From Ralstonia pickettii (GTDB lineage Bacteria > Pseudomonadota > Gammaproteobacteria > Burkholderiales > Burkholderiaceae), in NCBI RefSeq assembly GCF_001699815.1, contig NZ_MCGB01000061.1, positions 328,765 through 392,764 on the forward strand: 64,000 bases of DNA. The letters are read 5' to 3'. The notes under the pieces are model-generated. The model saw only the letters and a program-made list of their open reading frames with translations, was not told where the DNA came from and did not search any database. Of this stretch, positions 48,940 through 59,676 are shown piece after piece. The position numbers were made by a program, and so were the translations under genes. Numbering within the stretch: position 1 is the first letter of the stretch; each line of letters opens with the position of its first letter.

Positions 48940-49905
48940 TCAATGGCCGGCAGCCGCCATGCTCTTGCCGATATCGGCCGCCGCAACCTTCGGCGCTGGC
49001 GCCTTGTTGGCTGCCATCTTGGGCTGGCCGGCGTTCTCCAGGAAGGCCACCGGATTCTGCGGGACGTCGTTGACGTGCACCTCGAAATGCAGATGGGGGC
49101 CGGTGGCACGGCCAGTGCGGCCGATCAGCGCGATGCGCTCGCCCGCCTTCACGATGTCACCGACCTTCACGAACACCTTCGACGCATGGGCATAGCGCGT
49201 CTTCAGGCCGTTGCCGTGGTCGATGTCGATCATGTTGCCGTATTCGTGGTGGAATTCGCTGGCCACCACCACGCCGCCAGCAGCCGCGACGATGGGCGTC
49301 CCAACAGGGCCAACGAAATCGACGCCGTCATGCTGCGTGCGGCGGCCCGTGAACGGATCGATCCGCGTGCCAAAACCCGACGAATCGTAGCCCGTCGCCA
49401 CTGGGCGCACGGTGGGCATCATCTTCGCGTGGATTTGGCGGTCCATCAGGGTGCTCTCCAGCACGCTGAGGTAATCGTTGCGCTGGTCAGCCGAGCGCGT
49501 CAGGCGATTCAACTCGGATTGGATTTCCGGCATCGACATCGGCCGGGAGAACGCGCCTTCCGGCCCGCCCCGGCTCGGCTGCGATTTGAAATCGAACTCG
49601 CGCGGCAGCACACCGGCCAGGCCCGACACGCGGGCCCCCAGCGCGTCCAGGCGCGCGATCTGCGCCTGCATTTCGCCGATGCGCGCGGCCATCAGGTTGA
49701 GGTTTTCGCGGGTGACACGCTGGTCTGCGCTGGCAACCGCGGAAGCTGCCGCCCCTGGCAGCAGCCCCTGCTTGGCCGCCAGCCACGTCCCACCGACGGA
49801 CAGGGCCGCCACGGTCAGCAGCGCCGCGCCAATAGCCACGAAGACGCCGCGTCGCGACAGGTGCATCGCGCCGGCCTTGCGCGGGTGAATCAGGATGATC
49901 TGCAT
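48940..49905 (-). CDS. M23 family metallopeptidase
   Basis: This 321-residue protein has an N-terminal membrane anchor (LSRRGVFVAIGAALLTVAAL), a coiled-coil stretch (about 60-120), and an LytM domain: QHDGVDFVGPVG (Zn His/Asp) and GPHLHFEVHVND. It is a probable cell-wall endopeptidase or amidase activator in the periplasm. The start at 49905 was chosen; the open frame reaches 50082 but crosses the divergent gene. Confidence 0.87.
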   Translation of the reverse strand: MQIILIHPRKAGAMHLSRRGVFVAIGAALLTVAALSVGGTWLAAKQGLLPGAAASAVASADQRVTRENLNLMAARIGEMQAQIARLDALGARVSGLAGVLPREFDFKSQPSRGGPEGAFSRPMSMPEIQSELNRLTRSADQRNDYLSVLESTLMDRQIHAKMMPTVRPVATGYDSSGFGTRIDPFTGRRTQHDGVDFVGPVGTPIVAAAGGVVVASEFHHEYGNMIDIDHGNGLKTRYAHASKVFVKVGDIVKAGERIALIGRTGRATGPHLHFEVHVNDVPQNPVAFLENAGQPKMAANKAPAPKVAAADIGKSMAAAGH

Positions 49906-49974
49906 CGCTCGTTTTCCGGACAAAAAAGCTGCCCACCGGCACGAAAGGGCGATGAAGCGCCCTACAATGCCGGC

Positions 49975-50496
49975 ATGCGAATCTTTGTTCATCCCGCTCT
50001 CAAGACGCCTGTGGCAAAACCCGTCCAGGACTGGCTCTCGGGTGCCGGTTCGGTCGGCCCGCTGATGCAGGCGGCCAGGCAATTGGCGTCATTGGAAGCG
50101 GAGGTGTTGTCGCTGTTGCCGCCCGGCTTGGGCGGCGGCGTGGCGATCGGCGGCATCAAGAACGATGCGCGCGACAGCCGAGAAGCGACTCTGGTGTTGC
50201 TCGCCGCACATAGTGCGGCTGCGGCGCGCTTACGGCAGGTGGTACCCACCTTGCTAGAGCGTCTGCAGCGCCGGGGATCGCAGATTACCGCAATTCGTGT
50301 ACGCGTACAACCGCAAGGGGGCAGCGACAGTTTATGGCCACAAGAGACCGAAAAGCCGCCTAAACGCGCCAGGATGACAGCAGTTGGGGTCAACAGCCTG
50401 GCGGCACTTGCCAACGAACTGCCCGATTCGCCGCTCCGGAAGGCCTTGGCCGAAATGATCGCACGGCATGTTGCACCTGCGGCCAGGCCCAAATAA
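49975..50496 (+). CDS. DUF721 family protein
   Basis: This 173-residue protein has the DUF721 pattern (LKTPVAKPVQDWL, HSAAAARLRQVVPTLLERLQ, ITAIRVRVQP). The function is unknown. It is divergent from the M23 gene. TACAAT at 49963-49968 is a likely -10, placing transcription near the ATG, so the mRNA may be leaderless. The frame runs back to 48943 but is antisense there. Confidence 0.75.
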   Translation: MRIFVHPALKTPVAKPVQDWLSGAGSVGPLMQAARQLASLEAEVLSLLPPGLGGGVAIGGIKNDARDSREATLVLLAAHSAAAARLRQVVPTLLERLQRRGSQITAIRVRVQPQGGSDSLWPQETEKPPKRARMTAVGVNSLAALANELPDSPLRKALAEMIARHVAPAARPK

Positions 50497-50520
50497 AAAG
50501 CGCCCCGCAGGGCGCTTTTT
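50495..50520. terminator. Bidirectional terminator between DUF721 gene and lpxC
   Basis: AAAAAGCGCCC (50495-50505) and GGGCGCTTTTT (50510-50520) form an 11-bp stem with a 4-base loop and T-runs on both strands. Confidence 0.92.
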
Positions 50521-50545
50521 TCATGGGTACAAACGCATCAGCCGA

Positions 50546-51463
50546 TCACGAGAATGCCGGTTGCAACTGAGGTAGAAACGCGCGCGGCGCCTCTTCGATT
50601 TTGTCGAACGTCACGATCTCGTAGGCCGTTTCATCGGCCAGCAGTGCGCGCAGCAGCGCATTGTTCAGCCCGTGCCCCGACTTGTGTGCCGTATACGCGG
50701 CAATCAGCGGGTGACCGACCACATACAGATCGCCGATGGCGTCGAGGATCTTGTGACGGACGAACTCATCGCCGTAGCGCAGTTCGTCGTTGTTGAGCAT
50801 GCGGTGCTCGTCGAGCACGATGGCATTGTCCAGGCTGCCGCCGCGCGCCAGGCCGACTTCGCGCAGCATTTCGACTTCGTGGGCAAAACCAAACGTACGG
50901 GCGCGCGCGATTTCGCGCGTGTAGCTGGTGTCGGCAAAGTCGATCTCGAACGTCTGGCCGGTCTTGTCGACGGCCGGGTGACGGAATTCGATGGTGAACG
51001 ACAGCTTGAAGCCAAAGTAGGGGTCGAGGCGTGCAAGCTTGTCGCCCTCGCGGATTTCCACCGGCTTGGTCACGCGGATAAACCGCTTGGCCGCGCCCTG
51101 CTCTTCGATGCCCGCCGATTGCAGCAGAAACACGAACGAGGCCGCGCTGCCGTCCATGATGGGGATTTCTTCGGCGTCGACGTCGACATAGAGATTGTCG
51201 ATGCCAAGGCCTGCGCAAGCGGACATCAAATGTTCGACGGTCGACACGCGGGCGCCATCCTTTTGCAGTACGGATGCAAGGCGGGTGTCGCCGATGGCGC
51301 TGGCGGTGGCCGGAATCTCGACGGCCGGGTCGAGGTCAACACGCGTGAAGACGATGCCGGTGCCTGCGGCCGCCGGGCGCAACGTCAACGTCACCTTGCG
51401 GCCCGAGTGCAACCCGATGCCGACGGTCTTGACGAGGGACTTGATGGTGCGTTGTTTCAACAT
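50546..51463 (-). CDS. lpxC: UDP-3-O-acyl-N-acetylglucosamine deacetylase
   Basis: The 305-residue zinc enzyme commits UDP-GlcNAc to lipid A. Metal residues are in [11 protein letters not shown] and [13 protein letters not shown], with the catalytic His in HKSGHGLNN. The start at 51463 (MLKQRTIKS) is the family start; four upstream codons are open. Confidence 0.97.
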   Translation of the reverse strand: MLKQRTIKSLVKTVGIGLHSGRKVTLTLRPAAAGTGIVFTRVDLDPAVEIPATASAIGDTRLASVLQKDGARVSTVEHLMSACAGLGIDNLYVDVDAEEIPIMDGSAASFVFLLQSAGIEEQGAAKRFIRVTKPVEIREGDKLARLDPYFGFKLSFTIEFRHPAVDKTGQTFEIDFADTSYTREIARARTFGFAHEVEMLREVGLARGGSLDNAIVLDEHRMLNNDELRYGDEFVRHKILDAIGDLYVVGHPLIAAYTAHKSGHGLNNALLRALLADETAYEIVTFDKIEEAPRAFLPQLQPAFS

Positions 51464-51503
51464 GGCCGCCCTCAACTCACAGAATTTCTACGATTATTTT
51501 TAT

Positions 51504-51520
51504 CTATGCAGTCTGCATAG
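51504..51520. promoter_or_regulatory. 17-bp inverted repeat upstream of lpxC
   Basis: CTATGCA-GTC-TGCATAG is a perfect 7-3-7 inverted repeat 41 bp before the lpxC start, in an A/T-rich promoter-like stretch. It may bind a regulator; none is known to me. Confidence 0.45.
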
Positions 51521-51708
51521 GTGATAACCTTAAGCATACCATTTTCACGTCCCTGCCTTCAAAACGACTTTTGTATCGGGATGTTAGGAGTGCACACAAT
51601 CGAGCCAACTACAGTGCACGCAGATTTAGCGCCACGGCCTCATGAGCCTTGAGGTGGGGTGGGATAGCGGGCGGTACTCCGCCATTCGGGGGAGATTGTG
51701 ACGTGGCG

Positions 51709-52209
51709 TCAGAGTAGCGCCAGCATCGATTCGGCACTGCTGACGGAGAACTGTCCGGGCGCTTCCACCTGTAGCGCTGTTACCACACCGTCCTTCACGA
51801 CCATCGCATAGCGCTGCGAACGAATGCCCATACCGCGCTTGGAGAGATCCTGGTCGAGACCGAGTTTGCTCGTGAACTCCGCGCTGCCGTCGCCCAGCAT
51901 GCGGATTTTGTCGTCGGTGCCCTGCGTGCGGGCCCAGGCCCCCATCACGAAGGCGTCATTGACGGACACACACCAGATCTCGTCGACACCCTTGGCGCGC
52001 AGTGCGTCGAAGTTGGCGAGGTAGCCTGGCACATGCCGCGCGGAGCAGGTCGGCGTGAACGCACCGGGCAGCCCGAAGATGACGATCGTCTTGCCTTCGG
52101 CCAGATGCCGCACGGAGAAAGCGTTGGGGCCGAGCGCGCAGCCGTCCTTTTCCACTTCAAAGAACTCGTAGAGCGTTGCGTCGGGCAGCGGTTGACCGGG
52201 CTGGATCAT
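51709..52209 (-). CDS. Peroxiredoxin (Prx5/AhpE-like, redoxin family)
   Basis: This 166-residue thiol peroxidase has the peroxidatic Cys in PGAFTPTCSARHVPGY. VEKDG near the N-terminus and Ala/Gly-rich surroundings fit Prx5. It reduces H2O2 or alkyl hydroperoxides in the cytoplasm, probably with glutathione/glutaredoxin. Confidence 0.9.
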   Translation of the reverse strand: MIQPGQPLPDATLYEFFEVEKDGCALGPNAFSVRHLAEGKTIVIFGLPGAFTPTCSARHVPGYLANFDALRAKGVDEIWCVSVNDAFVMGAWARTQGTDDKIRMLGDGSAEFTSKLGLDQDLSKRGMGIRSQRYAMVVKDGVVTALQVEAPGQFSVSSAESMLALL

Positions 52210-52285
52210 GATCGTCAGGAAGCGGTTGCGTGGATATCGCGATCATAGAACCTGCCGAGCGACCGCGCAGCCGGTTCTTAAAACG

Positions 52286-52320
52286 AGACCGCCCGCGTGA
52301 ACGAATCACGCGGGCGGTCT
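52286..52320 (-). terminator. Strong hairpin after ftsZ
   Basis: A perfect 15-bp stem, AGACCGCCCGCGTGA (52286-52300) / TCACGCGGGCGGTCT (52306-52320), lies between ftsZ and the peroxiredoxin gene. The minus strand gives TCGTTTTAAG after it, so it probably ends the dcw cluster mRNA. Confidence 0.75.
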
Positions 52321-52600
52321 TGGGAGACAACACCATCAGGCCGCTTGGGTCGGAACGCAGCGCGCGCGGCACAACGAACGGACACACCCGCCGGGCGGGG
52401 TGAACCCTTCCGGGGAGGCGGCCAGAGGCCAACCTGCCCGGCGGCAACGACTGTGTCCGGTTCGTCGCGCGCTGTCGGCTGACGAGCGGCGGGCCGTCAC
52501 ACAACGGCGATCACGGGAGGGGAGCCGTGAACCGCGCGCGGCGTGCAGTACCGCAGGCAGTCGGACGTGCGCGAGCGCTATCGAGCCAACGCGGCCCGGA
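52321..52600. other. No gene seen downstream of ftsZ
   Basis: This stretch is G/C-rich and has only shadow frames; it probably serves as the ftsZ 3' untranslated region. Confidence 0.4.
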
Positions 52601-53800
52601 TCAGTCCGCCTGCTTGCGCAGGAATGCCGGAATGTCGTACGTGTCGACGCCCTTCTCTTGCAGTGCTGCCACGTGAGCCGAGGCCGACTCACGCGAGCTG
52701 CGCCACACCGCCGGGGTGTCGAAGTTGCTGTAGTCCGGCGCAGCTGCCACCGAATGACCGGCGCCACCCCCGAAAGCCACCGGCTGGTTGTCGGTCCCGG
52801 TTTTCAGCAGCGTCATCGTCTGCTGCTGTTGTTGCTTGTTGCGAGCAGCGCGGCCCAGACCCGTGGCAACCACGGTCACGCGCAGCGCGTCGCCCATGGC
52901 ATCGTCGTAGACCGTACCGAAGATGACGGTGGCATCTTCCGCGGCATAGCTGCGGATGGTGTTCATCACTTCCTTGGTCTCAGACAGCTTGAGCGAGCGG
53001 CTGGCCGTGATGTTGACCAACACGCCACGCGCACCCGACAGGTCCACGCCTTCCAGCAGCGGGCTTGCCACGGCTTGCTCAGCGGCCAGACGCGCACGGT
53101 CGACGCCGGACACGGTGGCCGTGCCCATCATCGCCTTGCCCTGTTCGCCCATCACTGTCTTCACGTCTTCAAAGTCGACGTTCACCAGACCGTCGACGTT
53201 GATGATTTCCGCAATGCCGGCGACCGCGTTGTGCAGCACGTCGTCGGCGCACTGGAAGCACTTGTCCATCTCGGCGTCGTCGCCCATGACTTCGAAGAGC
53301 TTTTCGTTGAGCACGACGATCAGCGAATCGACGTTGCCTTCGAGGTCGTTCGCGCCATGCTCGCCAACCTTCGAACGGCGTGCGCCTTCGAAGTCGAACG
53401 GCTTGGAGACCACGCCCACGGTCAGGATGCCCATTTCCTTGGCGACCTGTGCAACCACCGGTGCTGCGCCCGTGCCCGTACCGCCGCCCATGCCGGCGGT
53501 GATGAAGACCATGTGCGCGCCGCGCAGTGCGTCGGCGATCTGCTCACGGGCTTCCTCTGCGCAATGCTTGCCTACTTCCGGCTTGGCACCGGCGCCGAGG
53601 CCCGTGCTGCCGAGCTGCAGCACGCGCGATGCGGTCGAGCGCTTGAGCGCCTGCGCATCGGTGTTCATGCAGATGAATTCCACGCCTTGCACGCCGCGGT
53701 TGATCATGTGCTGCACGGCATTACCGCCCGCGCCGCCGACGCCGACCACCTTGATGATGGTGCCGTCCTGCATTTCCGTTTCAATCATGTCGAAGTCCAT
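52601..53800 (-). CDS. ftsZ: Cell division GTPase FtsZ
   Basis: The 399-residue tubulin homologue forms the Z ring. Signature GGGTGTGAAP (G-box) is intact, and the C-terminal DIPAFLRKQAD peptide for FtsA/ZipA binding is present. Two adjacent ATGs exist (53803, 53800); GGAGG is better spaced for 53800. It is the last gene of the dcw run. Confidence 0.97.
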   Translation of the reverse strand: MDFDMIETEMQDGTIIKVVGVGGAGGNAVQHMINRGVQGVEFICMNTDAQALKRSTASRVLQLGSTGLGAGAKPEVGKHCAEEAREQIADALRGAHMVFITAGMGGGTGTGAAPVVAQVAKEMGILTVGVVSKPFDFEGARRSKVGEHGANDLEGNVDSLIVVLNEKLFEVMGDDAEMDKCFQCADDVLHNAVAGIAEIINVDGLVNVDFEDVKTVMGEQGKAMMGTATVSGVDRARLAAEQAVASPLLEGVDLSGARGVLVNITASRSLKLSETKEVMNTIRSYAAEDATVIFGTVYDDAMGDALRVTVVATGLGRAARNKQQQQQTMTLLKTGTDNQPVAFGGGAGHSVAAAPDYSNFDTPAVWRSSRESASAHVAALQEKGVDTYDIPAFLRKQAD

Positions 53801-53940
53801 CATTGCCTCCAGAAGTGATCAGTCCCAGACGATGCAGCCTCCCCGCCGCAACTCCTGGTTCCTGAACAAAAAACATCAAAACAAGAAACTCAACTTGCTC
53901 CCCCCGGGGAGCACATCGTCAACACCCGGCACTCGCATGC

Positions 53941-55173
53941 TCAGAAGTTGCCGATGAACCATTCCTTCATGCGCGTCCAGATCTGCTTGGCCGAGCCGGA
54001 CTGCACCACGACTTTCCGTCCGCGCACGCGCTGCACGCGACCTTCCTGCAGCAAGCCCATCACCGTGGCGTAGCGCGGGCTCTTCACTACCTCGTGCAGA
54101 TTGCCGCGGTACTCGGGCACCCCCACGCGCACGGGTTTCAAGAACATGTCTTCCCCCAGCTCGACCATGCCCGGCATCATTGCGGTACCGCCAGTGAGCA
54201 CCACGCCGCTGGAGAGCAGTTCTTCGTAACCGGATTCGCGCACCACCTGATGCACGAGCGAGAAGAGTTCTTCCACGCGCGGCTCGATCACGGCGGCCAG
54301 CGCCTGACGCGAAAGCGTGCGCGGGCCGCGGTCGCCGACGCCCGGCACATCGATCATCTCGTCCGGATCGGCCAGCACCTGCTTGGCGATGCCGTACTGG
54401 ATCTTGATGTCCTCGGCGTCCGGCGTCGGCGTGCGCAGGGCCATGGCGATGTCGTTGGTGATCTGGTCGCCGGCGATGGGGATCACGGCCGTGTGGCGGA
54501 TCGCACCTTCGCTGAAGATGGCGATGTCGGTCGTGCCGCTGCCGATGTCGACCAGCACCACGCCGAGTTCCTTTTCGTCTTCGGTCAGCACGGCCAGGCT
54601 CGATGCCAGCGGCTGCAGGATCAGGTCGTGCACTTCCAGCCCGCAGCGGCGCACGCACTTGACGATGTTCTGCGCCGCGCTCACGGCGCCCGTCACGATG
54701 TGTACCTTCACCTCGAGCCGGATACCGCTCATGCCGATCGGCTCGCGCACGTCTTCCTGACCGTCGATGATGAATTCCTGCGTGAGGATGTGCAGGATCT
54801 GCTGATCGGTCGGGATGTTGACGGCCTTGGCGGTCTCGATCACGCGCGCCACATCGGTGGAGGTGACTTCCTTGTCCTTGATCGCCACCATGCCGCTCGA
54901 ATTGAAGCTGCGGATGTGGCTGCCGGCAATGCCCGTGAAGACCTCGCCGATCTTGCAGTCGGCCATCAGCTCCGCTTCTTCGAGCGCCTTCTGGATCGAC
55001 TGGACTGTCGCCTCGATATTGACGACTACGCCCTTCTTGAGCCCCTTCGATTCGGTCTGGCCCATGCCGATGACCTCGTAGGCGCCGTCAGGACGCAGCT
55101 CGGCCACCACCGCCACCACCTTGGAGGTGCCGATATCCAGCCCGACCAGAAGATCCTTGTATTCCTTGCTCAT
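53941..55173 (-). CDS. ftsA: Cell division protein FtsA
   Basis: The 410-residue actin-fold protein tethers FtsZ to the membrane. The N-terminus is LLVGLDIGTSKVVAVVAE, with phosphate loops DIGSGTTDIAIF and LTGGTAMMPGM. It ends with the amphipathic helix (IWTRMKEWFIGNF). Its start overlaps ftsQ by four bases. Confidence 0.97.
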   Translation of the reverse strand: MSKEYKDLLVGLDIGTSKVVAVVAELRPDGAYEVIGMGQTESKGLKKGVVVNIEATVQSIQKALEEAELMADCKIGEVFTGIAGSHIRSFNSSGMVAIKDKEVTSTDVARVIETAKAVNIPTDQQILHILTQEFIIDGQEDVREPIGMSGIRLEVKVHIVTGAVSAAQNIVKCVRRCGLEVHDLILQPLASSLAVLTEDEKELGVVLVDIGSGTTDIAIFSEGAIRHTAVIPIAGDQITNDIAMALRTPTPDAEDIKIQYGIAKQVLADPDEMIDVPGVGDRGPRTLSRQALAAVIEPRVEELFSLVHQVVRESGYEELLSSGVVLTGGTAMMPGMVELGEDMFLKPVRVGVPEYRGNLHEVVKSPRYATVMGLLQEGRVQRVRGRKVVVQSGSAKQIWTRMKEWFIGNF

Positions 55174-56081
55174 CGCGTTTTCTCTGTGCTTCGCGTTGCT
55201 TTGTTGTTGGCCGCCGGCTTACCCCCCAGCGTGGCTTTCGGCTTTGCAGCACTGCTGGTGCCACCCGTGGTGCCGGGCAACTTGCCCCCCTTGGCCAGCA
55301 CCGCAGCCTGCGCATCGGTCAGGAAGCGCACACCCGCCGCACGAACTGCAAATCCGTTGGGATACCGCAGGTCGGCGTATTCAATCTGACCGCCCCAGCG
55401 CTTGGTCACCTCGGGCCACGCACGCACGAAGCGGCGGGCACGCGCGGCCAGCGCGGTGCGGTCATCGTCATTCAGTTCGCGGCCCAGCTCGATGACCGTG
55501 CCGTTGGACAACCGCGCGCGCCAGGCGTAGCGGTCGGTGAGCGTCACGCTCAACGGCTCGACATTCATCGGCTTGAACCACTCGGTCATGGTCTCCAGCT
55601 TGTCGACCACATCCTGTTCAGTACCCTCGGGGCCGGCCAGCGCCACCAGGTCAGTGTCGTCCTCGGCTTCGGCCAGGTTGGCCACGAAGACTTCGCCATA
55701 CGTGTTGACCAGCTTGCCGGACTCATTGCCGCCCCAGGTGCCGAGCGCTTCGTGCTCTTGCACTTCCACCAGCAGCCCGTTGGGCCACACGCGGCGCACG
55801 CTCGCGCGCCGCACCCACGGCACCGATTCGAACGCCGCACGCGCATCGTCCAGATTCAGCGAGAAGAAATTGCCGCGCAGCTTGGCCAACGCGTTGGCGC
55901 GCAGGCTCGGCACATTCACGTGGCGCAACTCGCTGCCCGCCATCGGCATCACACGCACCTGCTGCAGCTGGAACGTCGGCCGCTGCATCAGCCAGACCGC
56001 CCCAACGCCCAACGCGCCAAGCGCGAGCAGCGCATACAGCGCACTCGCGACGGCGTTGAGGAGACGGGTGTTGTGCCACAT
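55170..56081 (-). CDS. ftsQ: Cell division protein FtsQ
   Basis: This 303-residue protein has one N-terminal membrane segment (ALYALLALGALGVGAVWL), a POTRA domain (about 40-115, VPWVRRASVRRVWPNGLLVE) and the beta domain. A Lys/Ala-rich tail (residues about 270-303) is disordered. It bridges early and late divisome proteins. The start at 56081 is preferred; the upstream frame overlaps ddl. Confidence 0.94.
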   Translation of the reverse strand: MWHNTRLLNAVASALYALLALGALGVGAVWLMQRPTFQLQQVRVMPMAGSELRHVNVPSLRANALAKLRGNFFSLNLDDARAAFESVPWVRRASVRRVWPNGLLVEVQEHEALGTWGGNESGKLVNTYGEVFVANLAEAEDDTDLVALAGPEGTEQDVVDKLETMTEWFKPMNVEPLSVTLTDRYAWRARLSNGTVIELGRELNDDDRTALAARARRFVRAWPEVTKRWGGQIEYADLRYPNGFAVRAAGVRFLTDAQAAVLAKGGKLPGTTGGTSSAAKPKATLGGKPAANNKATRSTEKTR

Positions 56082-56118
56082 AACGTTGTGTTGTCCGGTT
56101 TCGCTGACGTTGTGTCGA

Positions 56119-57114
56119 TTACTCGGGTTTCCAGTCGGTGCTCGCGTGCAACTCCAGCGACGCACTCGCCGCCAGTTGCAATACGAAATCTTCATAGCTG
56201 ATGCCGGCCGCGCGGGCGCCCATCGGCACCAACGAATGGCCGGTCATGCCCGGCGACGTGTTCATCTCCAGCAGGAACGGCGCGTTATCGGACTTGCGCA
56301 GCATGATGTCGGCGCGGCCCCAGCCACGGCAGCCCAGCCCGCGATATGCCTGCACCACCAGCGCCTGCACGCGCGCGGCCACATCAGCGGGAATCGGTGC
56401 CGGGCATTCGTAGCGCGTGTCGTCGGTGAAGTACTTGTTCTGGTAGTCGTAGTTGGCCTGCGGCGCGACGATGCGGATAAGCGGCAATGCCGTAGCGCTC
56501 TCCCCTTCGCCGATGATCGGGCAGGTCAGTTCGTCACCTTCGATGAACTGCTCGGCCATCACATCACGATCCAGGCGCGCGGCCTTTTCGTAGGCGGCGG
56601 GCAGCTCGGCGACGCTCGTGACCTTGGTCAGACCGATCGACGAACCTTCGCGCGCCGGCTTGACGATCAGCGGCAGGCCCAGGCGGTCGGCCACGGCTTG
56701 CCAGTCGGCGCCGGCGTGCAGCATCACGAAATCGGGCGTGGGCAGGCCATGGGTCTGCCATTGGCGCTTGGTGGCTTCCTTGTCCATCGCCAGCGCAGAT
56801 GCGAGTACGCCGCTGCCGGTGTACGGAATACCGAATTGCTCGAGCAGGCCCTGGATCGTGCCGTCTTCGCCAAAGCGGCCGTGCAGCGAAATCACCACGC
56901 GGTCGAACCCTTGCTTGGCCAGATCGGCCACGGCCTGCAGGCCCGGGTCGAAGGCGTGTGCATCGACACCGCGTGCGCGCAGCGCAGCCAGCACGCCGTT
57001 GCCGGACATCAGTGAGATTTCGCGCTCGGCCGAACGACCGCCCATGAGCACGCCCACTTTGCCGAGGGACTTCGGATCAATCGTCGGATTGGGAACAAAC
57101 GGACCGGTCGTCAT
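56119..57114 (-). CDS. ddl: D-alanine--D-alanine ligase B
   Basis: The 331-residue ATP-grasp enzyme makes D-Ala-D-Ala for murein. [14 protein letters not shown] (N-terminus), [17 protein letters not shown] grasp and [15 protein letters not shown] are present. It overlaps murC by four bases. Confidence 0.96.
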   Translation of the reverse strand: MTTGPFVPNPTIDPKSLGKVGVLMGGRSAEREISLMSGNGVLAALRARGVDAHAFDPGLQAVADLAKQGFDRVVISLHGRFGEDGTIQGLLEQFGIPYTGSGVLASALAMDKEATKRQWQTHGLPTPDFVMLHAGADWQAVADRLGLPLIVKPAREGSSIGLTKVTSVAELPAAYEKAARLDRDVMAEQFIEGDELTCPIIGEGESATALPLIRIVAPQANYDYQNKYFTDDTRYECPAPIPADVAARVQALVVQAYRGLGCRGWGRADIMLRKSDNAPFLLEMNTSPGMTGHSLVPMGARAAGISYEDFVLQLAASASLELHASTDWKPE

Positions 57115-58562
57115 GCTGCGGCGCCTCCGTTCAGATCCACGACGTTTGCAGTGCGCGCCTGCGCCTGCAACGCAACCACTTGCCCGGGCACCTGCCCGAT
57201 CGACCCAGCGCCCATGGTGATGACCACGTCGCCGTCCTGCGCCGCATCCAGGATCGCTTGCGGCATGTCTTCGATCTGCTCCACGAATACGGGCTCGATC
57301 TTGTTGGCCACGCGCAGCGCACGCGTCAGCGCGCGACCGTCAGCGGCGATGATGGGTGGCTCGCCGGCGGCGTACACCTCGGCCAGCAGCAGCGCGTCGA
57401 CCGTGCCGAGCACTTTCACAAAGTCTTCGAAACAATCGCGCGTGCGCGTGAAGCGGTGCGGCTGGAACGACAGCACGAGGCGGCGATCGGGGAACGCACC
57501 GCGCGCAGCAGCCAGCGTTGCCGCCATTTCGACAGGGTGGTGGCCGTAGTCGTCGATGAGCGTGAAGTGGCCTTTGCCGTCAGCGGTCGGCACTTCGCCG
57601 TAGCGCTGGAAGCGGCGGCCCACGCCGTTGAACTCGGCCAGCGCCTTGACGATGGCTTCGTCCGGCACTTCCAGTTCGGTGGCGATGGCGATGGCGGCCA
57701 GCGCGTTCTGCACGTTGTGCAGGCCCGGCAGGTTGAGCGTGATCGACAGCGGCGGCTCGGCATGGCCGTTGAGCTGGCGGATCACGGTGAATTCCATGCG
57801 GCCATCGACAGCGCGCGCATTGACGGCACGCACTTGCGCATCTTCGGCAAACCCGTAGCGCACGACCGGCTTGGAGACGAACGGCAGGATTTCGCGCACG
57901 TTCGGGTCGTCCACGCACAGCACGGCAATGCCGTAGAACGGCAGCCGCTGCGTGAACTCGATGAACGCCTGCTTCAGGCGCGCGAAGTCGTGCCCGTAGG
58001 TGTCCATGTGATCGGCATCGATATTGGTGATGACCTCGATCACGGGGAACAGGTTGAGGAACGACGCGTCGGATTCGTCGGCCTCGGCGACGATGAAATC
58101 GCCCGTGCCGAGGCGCGCGTTGGCGCCTGCGGAGTTGAGACGGCCACCGATCACGAACGTCGGGTCCAGACCGCCTTCGGCCAGCACGGAGGCGACGAGG
58201 CTGGTCGTCGTCGTCTTGCCGTGCGTGCCGGCAATCGCGATGCCCTGCTTCAGGCGCATCAGCTCGGCCAGCATCACCGCACGCGGCACGATGGGGATGC
58301 GCTTGGCGCGCGCGGCCAGCACTTCCGGGTTGTCGCCGCGCACGGCGGTGGAGACCACCACGGCATTGGCGCCGATCACATGTTCCGGCGCGTGGCCCTG
58401 CATGATGGTGGCGCCCAGCGTTGCCAGACGCTGCGTGGTCGCGCTGCTGCCCAGATCCGAGCCCGTCACGCGGTAGCCCAGATTCAGCAGCACCTCCGCG
58501 ATGCCGCTCATGCCGGCCCCGCCGATGCCTACAAAATGGATGTTCTTGACGATGTGCTTCAT
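57111..58562 (-). CDS. murC: UDP-N-acetylmuramate--L-alanine ligase
   Basis: This 483-residue enzyme adds L-Ala to UDP-MurNAc. It has [17 protein letters not shown], the P-loop [11 protein letters not shown], and DDYGHHPVE. It lies 13 bp after murG. Confidence 0.97.
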   Translation of the reverse strand: MKHIVKNIHFVGIGGAGMSGIAEVLLNLGYRVTGSDLGSSATTQRLATLGATIMQGHAPEHVIGANAVVVSTAVRGDNPEVLAARAKRIPIVPRAVMLAELMRLKQGIAIAGTHGKTTTTSLVASVLAEGGLDPTFVIGGRLNSAGANARLGTGDFIVAEADESDASFLNLFPVIEVITNIDADHMDTYGHDFARLKQAFIEFTQRLPFYGIAVLCVDDPNVREILPFVSKPVVRYGFAEDAQVRAVNARAVDGRMEFTVIRQLNGHAEPPLSITLNLPGLHNVQNALAAIAIATELEVPDEAIVKALAEFNGVGRRFQRYGEVPTADGKGHFTLIDDYGHHPVEMAATLAAARGAFPDRRLVLSFQPHRFTRTRDCFEDFVKVLGTVDALLLAEVYAAGEPPIIAADGRALTRALRVANKIEPVFVEQIEDMPQAILDAAQDGDVVITMGAGSIGQVPGQVVALQAQARTANVVDLNGGAAA

Positions 58563-58575
58563 ATCGATTCGTTCC

Positions 58576-59676
58576 CTATGCCCGTGCCACCGCTACACAC
58601 ACGTCGGCGACACGCTCGGCCGCTTCGGGCCGTGCCTGCTCACGTGCTTTAGCCGCCATATCGGCCAATTGCGCACGCGTCAGGGACGCGAGTGTATCTG
58701 CCAGCGATGCCGGACTCAGTTCCTGCTGCGGCACCAACAGCGCCGCTCCGCGTTCTGAGAGGAAGCGCGCATTGGTGGTCTGGTGATCGTCCACGGCATG
58801 CGGGAACGGCACGAACAGCGCCGCGACACCCGCCGCAGCCACTTCTGAGACGGTCATGGCGCCCGCGCGGCAGATCACGAGATCGGCGTGCGCATACGCA
58901 GCCGCCATGTCGTCGATGAACGGCACAGGCTGCGCGTGGGCATCGTCAATGCCTGCGGCGGCATAGTTGGCGCGCAGCGTATCGATCTGCTTGGCGCCCG
59001 CCTGATGGATGACGATGGGACGCGTATCAGCCGGCAGCAACGCCAGCGCCTTGGGCACCACGTCGTTGAGCGCCGCTGCGCCCAGGCTGCCACCCACGAC
59101 GAGCACGCGCAGCGGGCCGGTTCGCTCGGCGTAGCGCGTTTGCGGCGAAGCCAGCGTGGCGAGGTCAGCGCGGATCGGATTGCCGACCCACTCGGCACCG
59201 GCCAGCGCATTCGGAAATGCGCACAGCACGCGATCGGCCACGCGCGCGAGCACGCGGTTGGCGAGCCCCGCAATCGAATTCTGTTCGTGCAGCACCAGCG
59301 GGCGACCCTGCAGCACGCTCATCATGCCGCCCGGGAAGGTGATATAGCCGCCCATGCCCAGCACCACGTTCGGGCGCACACGGCGCACCACACCGAGGCT
59401 CTGCCAGAAGGCACGCAGCAGGTTGAGCGGCAGCAGAAACTTGGTGACGAGGCCCTTACCGCGCAGACCACCAAACTGCACCGACTCCAGCGGAAAACCG
59501 TGCTTGGGCACCAGTTGGCCTTCCATGCCGTTCGCATTACCGAGCCACACCACCTTCCAGCCACGCGCGGCCAACAGCTTGGCCACCGACAGCGCGGGGA
59601 AGATGTGACCGCCCGTGCCGCCGGCCATGACGAGGAGCGTGCGCGGCGCCAGACGGGCCGAATTGCCTGCCGTCAT
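58576..59676 (-). CDS. murG: Undecaprenyldiphospho-muramoylpentapeptide N-acetylglucosaminyltransferase
   Basis: The 366-residue GT28 enzyme makes lipid II on the inner membrane face. [14 protein letters not shown] and [12 protein letters not shown] loops and the donor-site [12 protein letters not shown] are visible. It overlaps ftsW by four bases. Confidence 0.97.
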   Translation of the reverse strand: MTAGNSARLAPRTLLVMAGGTGGHIFPALSVAKLLAARGWKVVWLGNANGMEGQLVPKHGFPLESVQFGGLRGKGLVTKFLLPLNLLRAFWQSLGVVRRVRPNVVLGMGGYITFPGGMMSVLQGRPLVLHEQNSIAGLANRVLARVADRVLCAFPNALAGAEWVGNPIRADLATLASPQTRYAERTGPLRVLVVGGSLGAAALNDVVPKALALLPADTRPIVIHQAGAKQIDTLRANYAAAGIDDAHAQPVPFIDDMAAAYAHADLVICRAGAMTVSEVAAAGVAALFVPFPHAVDDHQTTNARFLSERGAALLVPQQELSPASLADTLASLTRAQLADMAAKAREQARPEAAERVADVCVAVARA

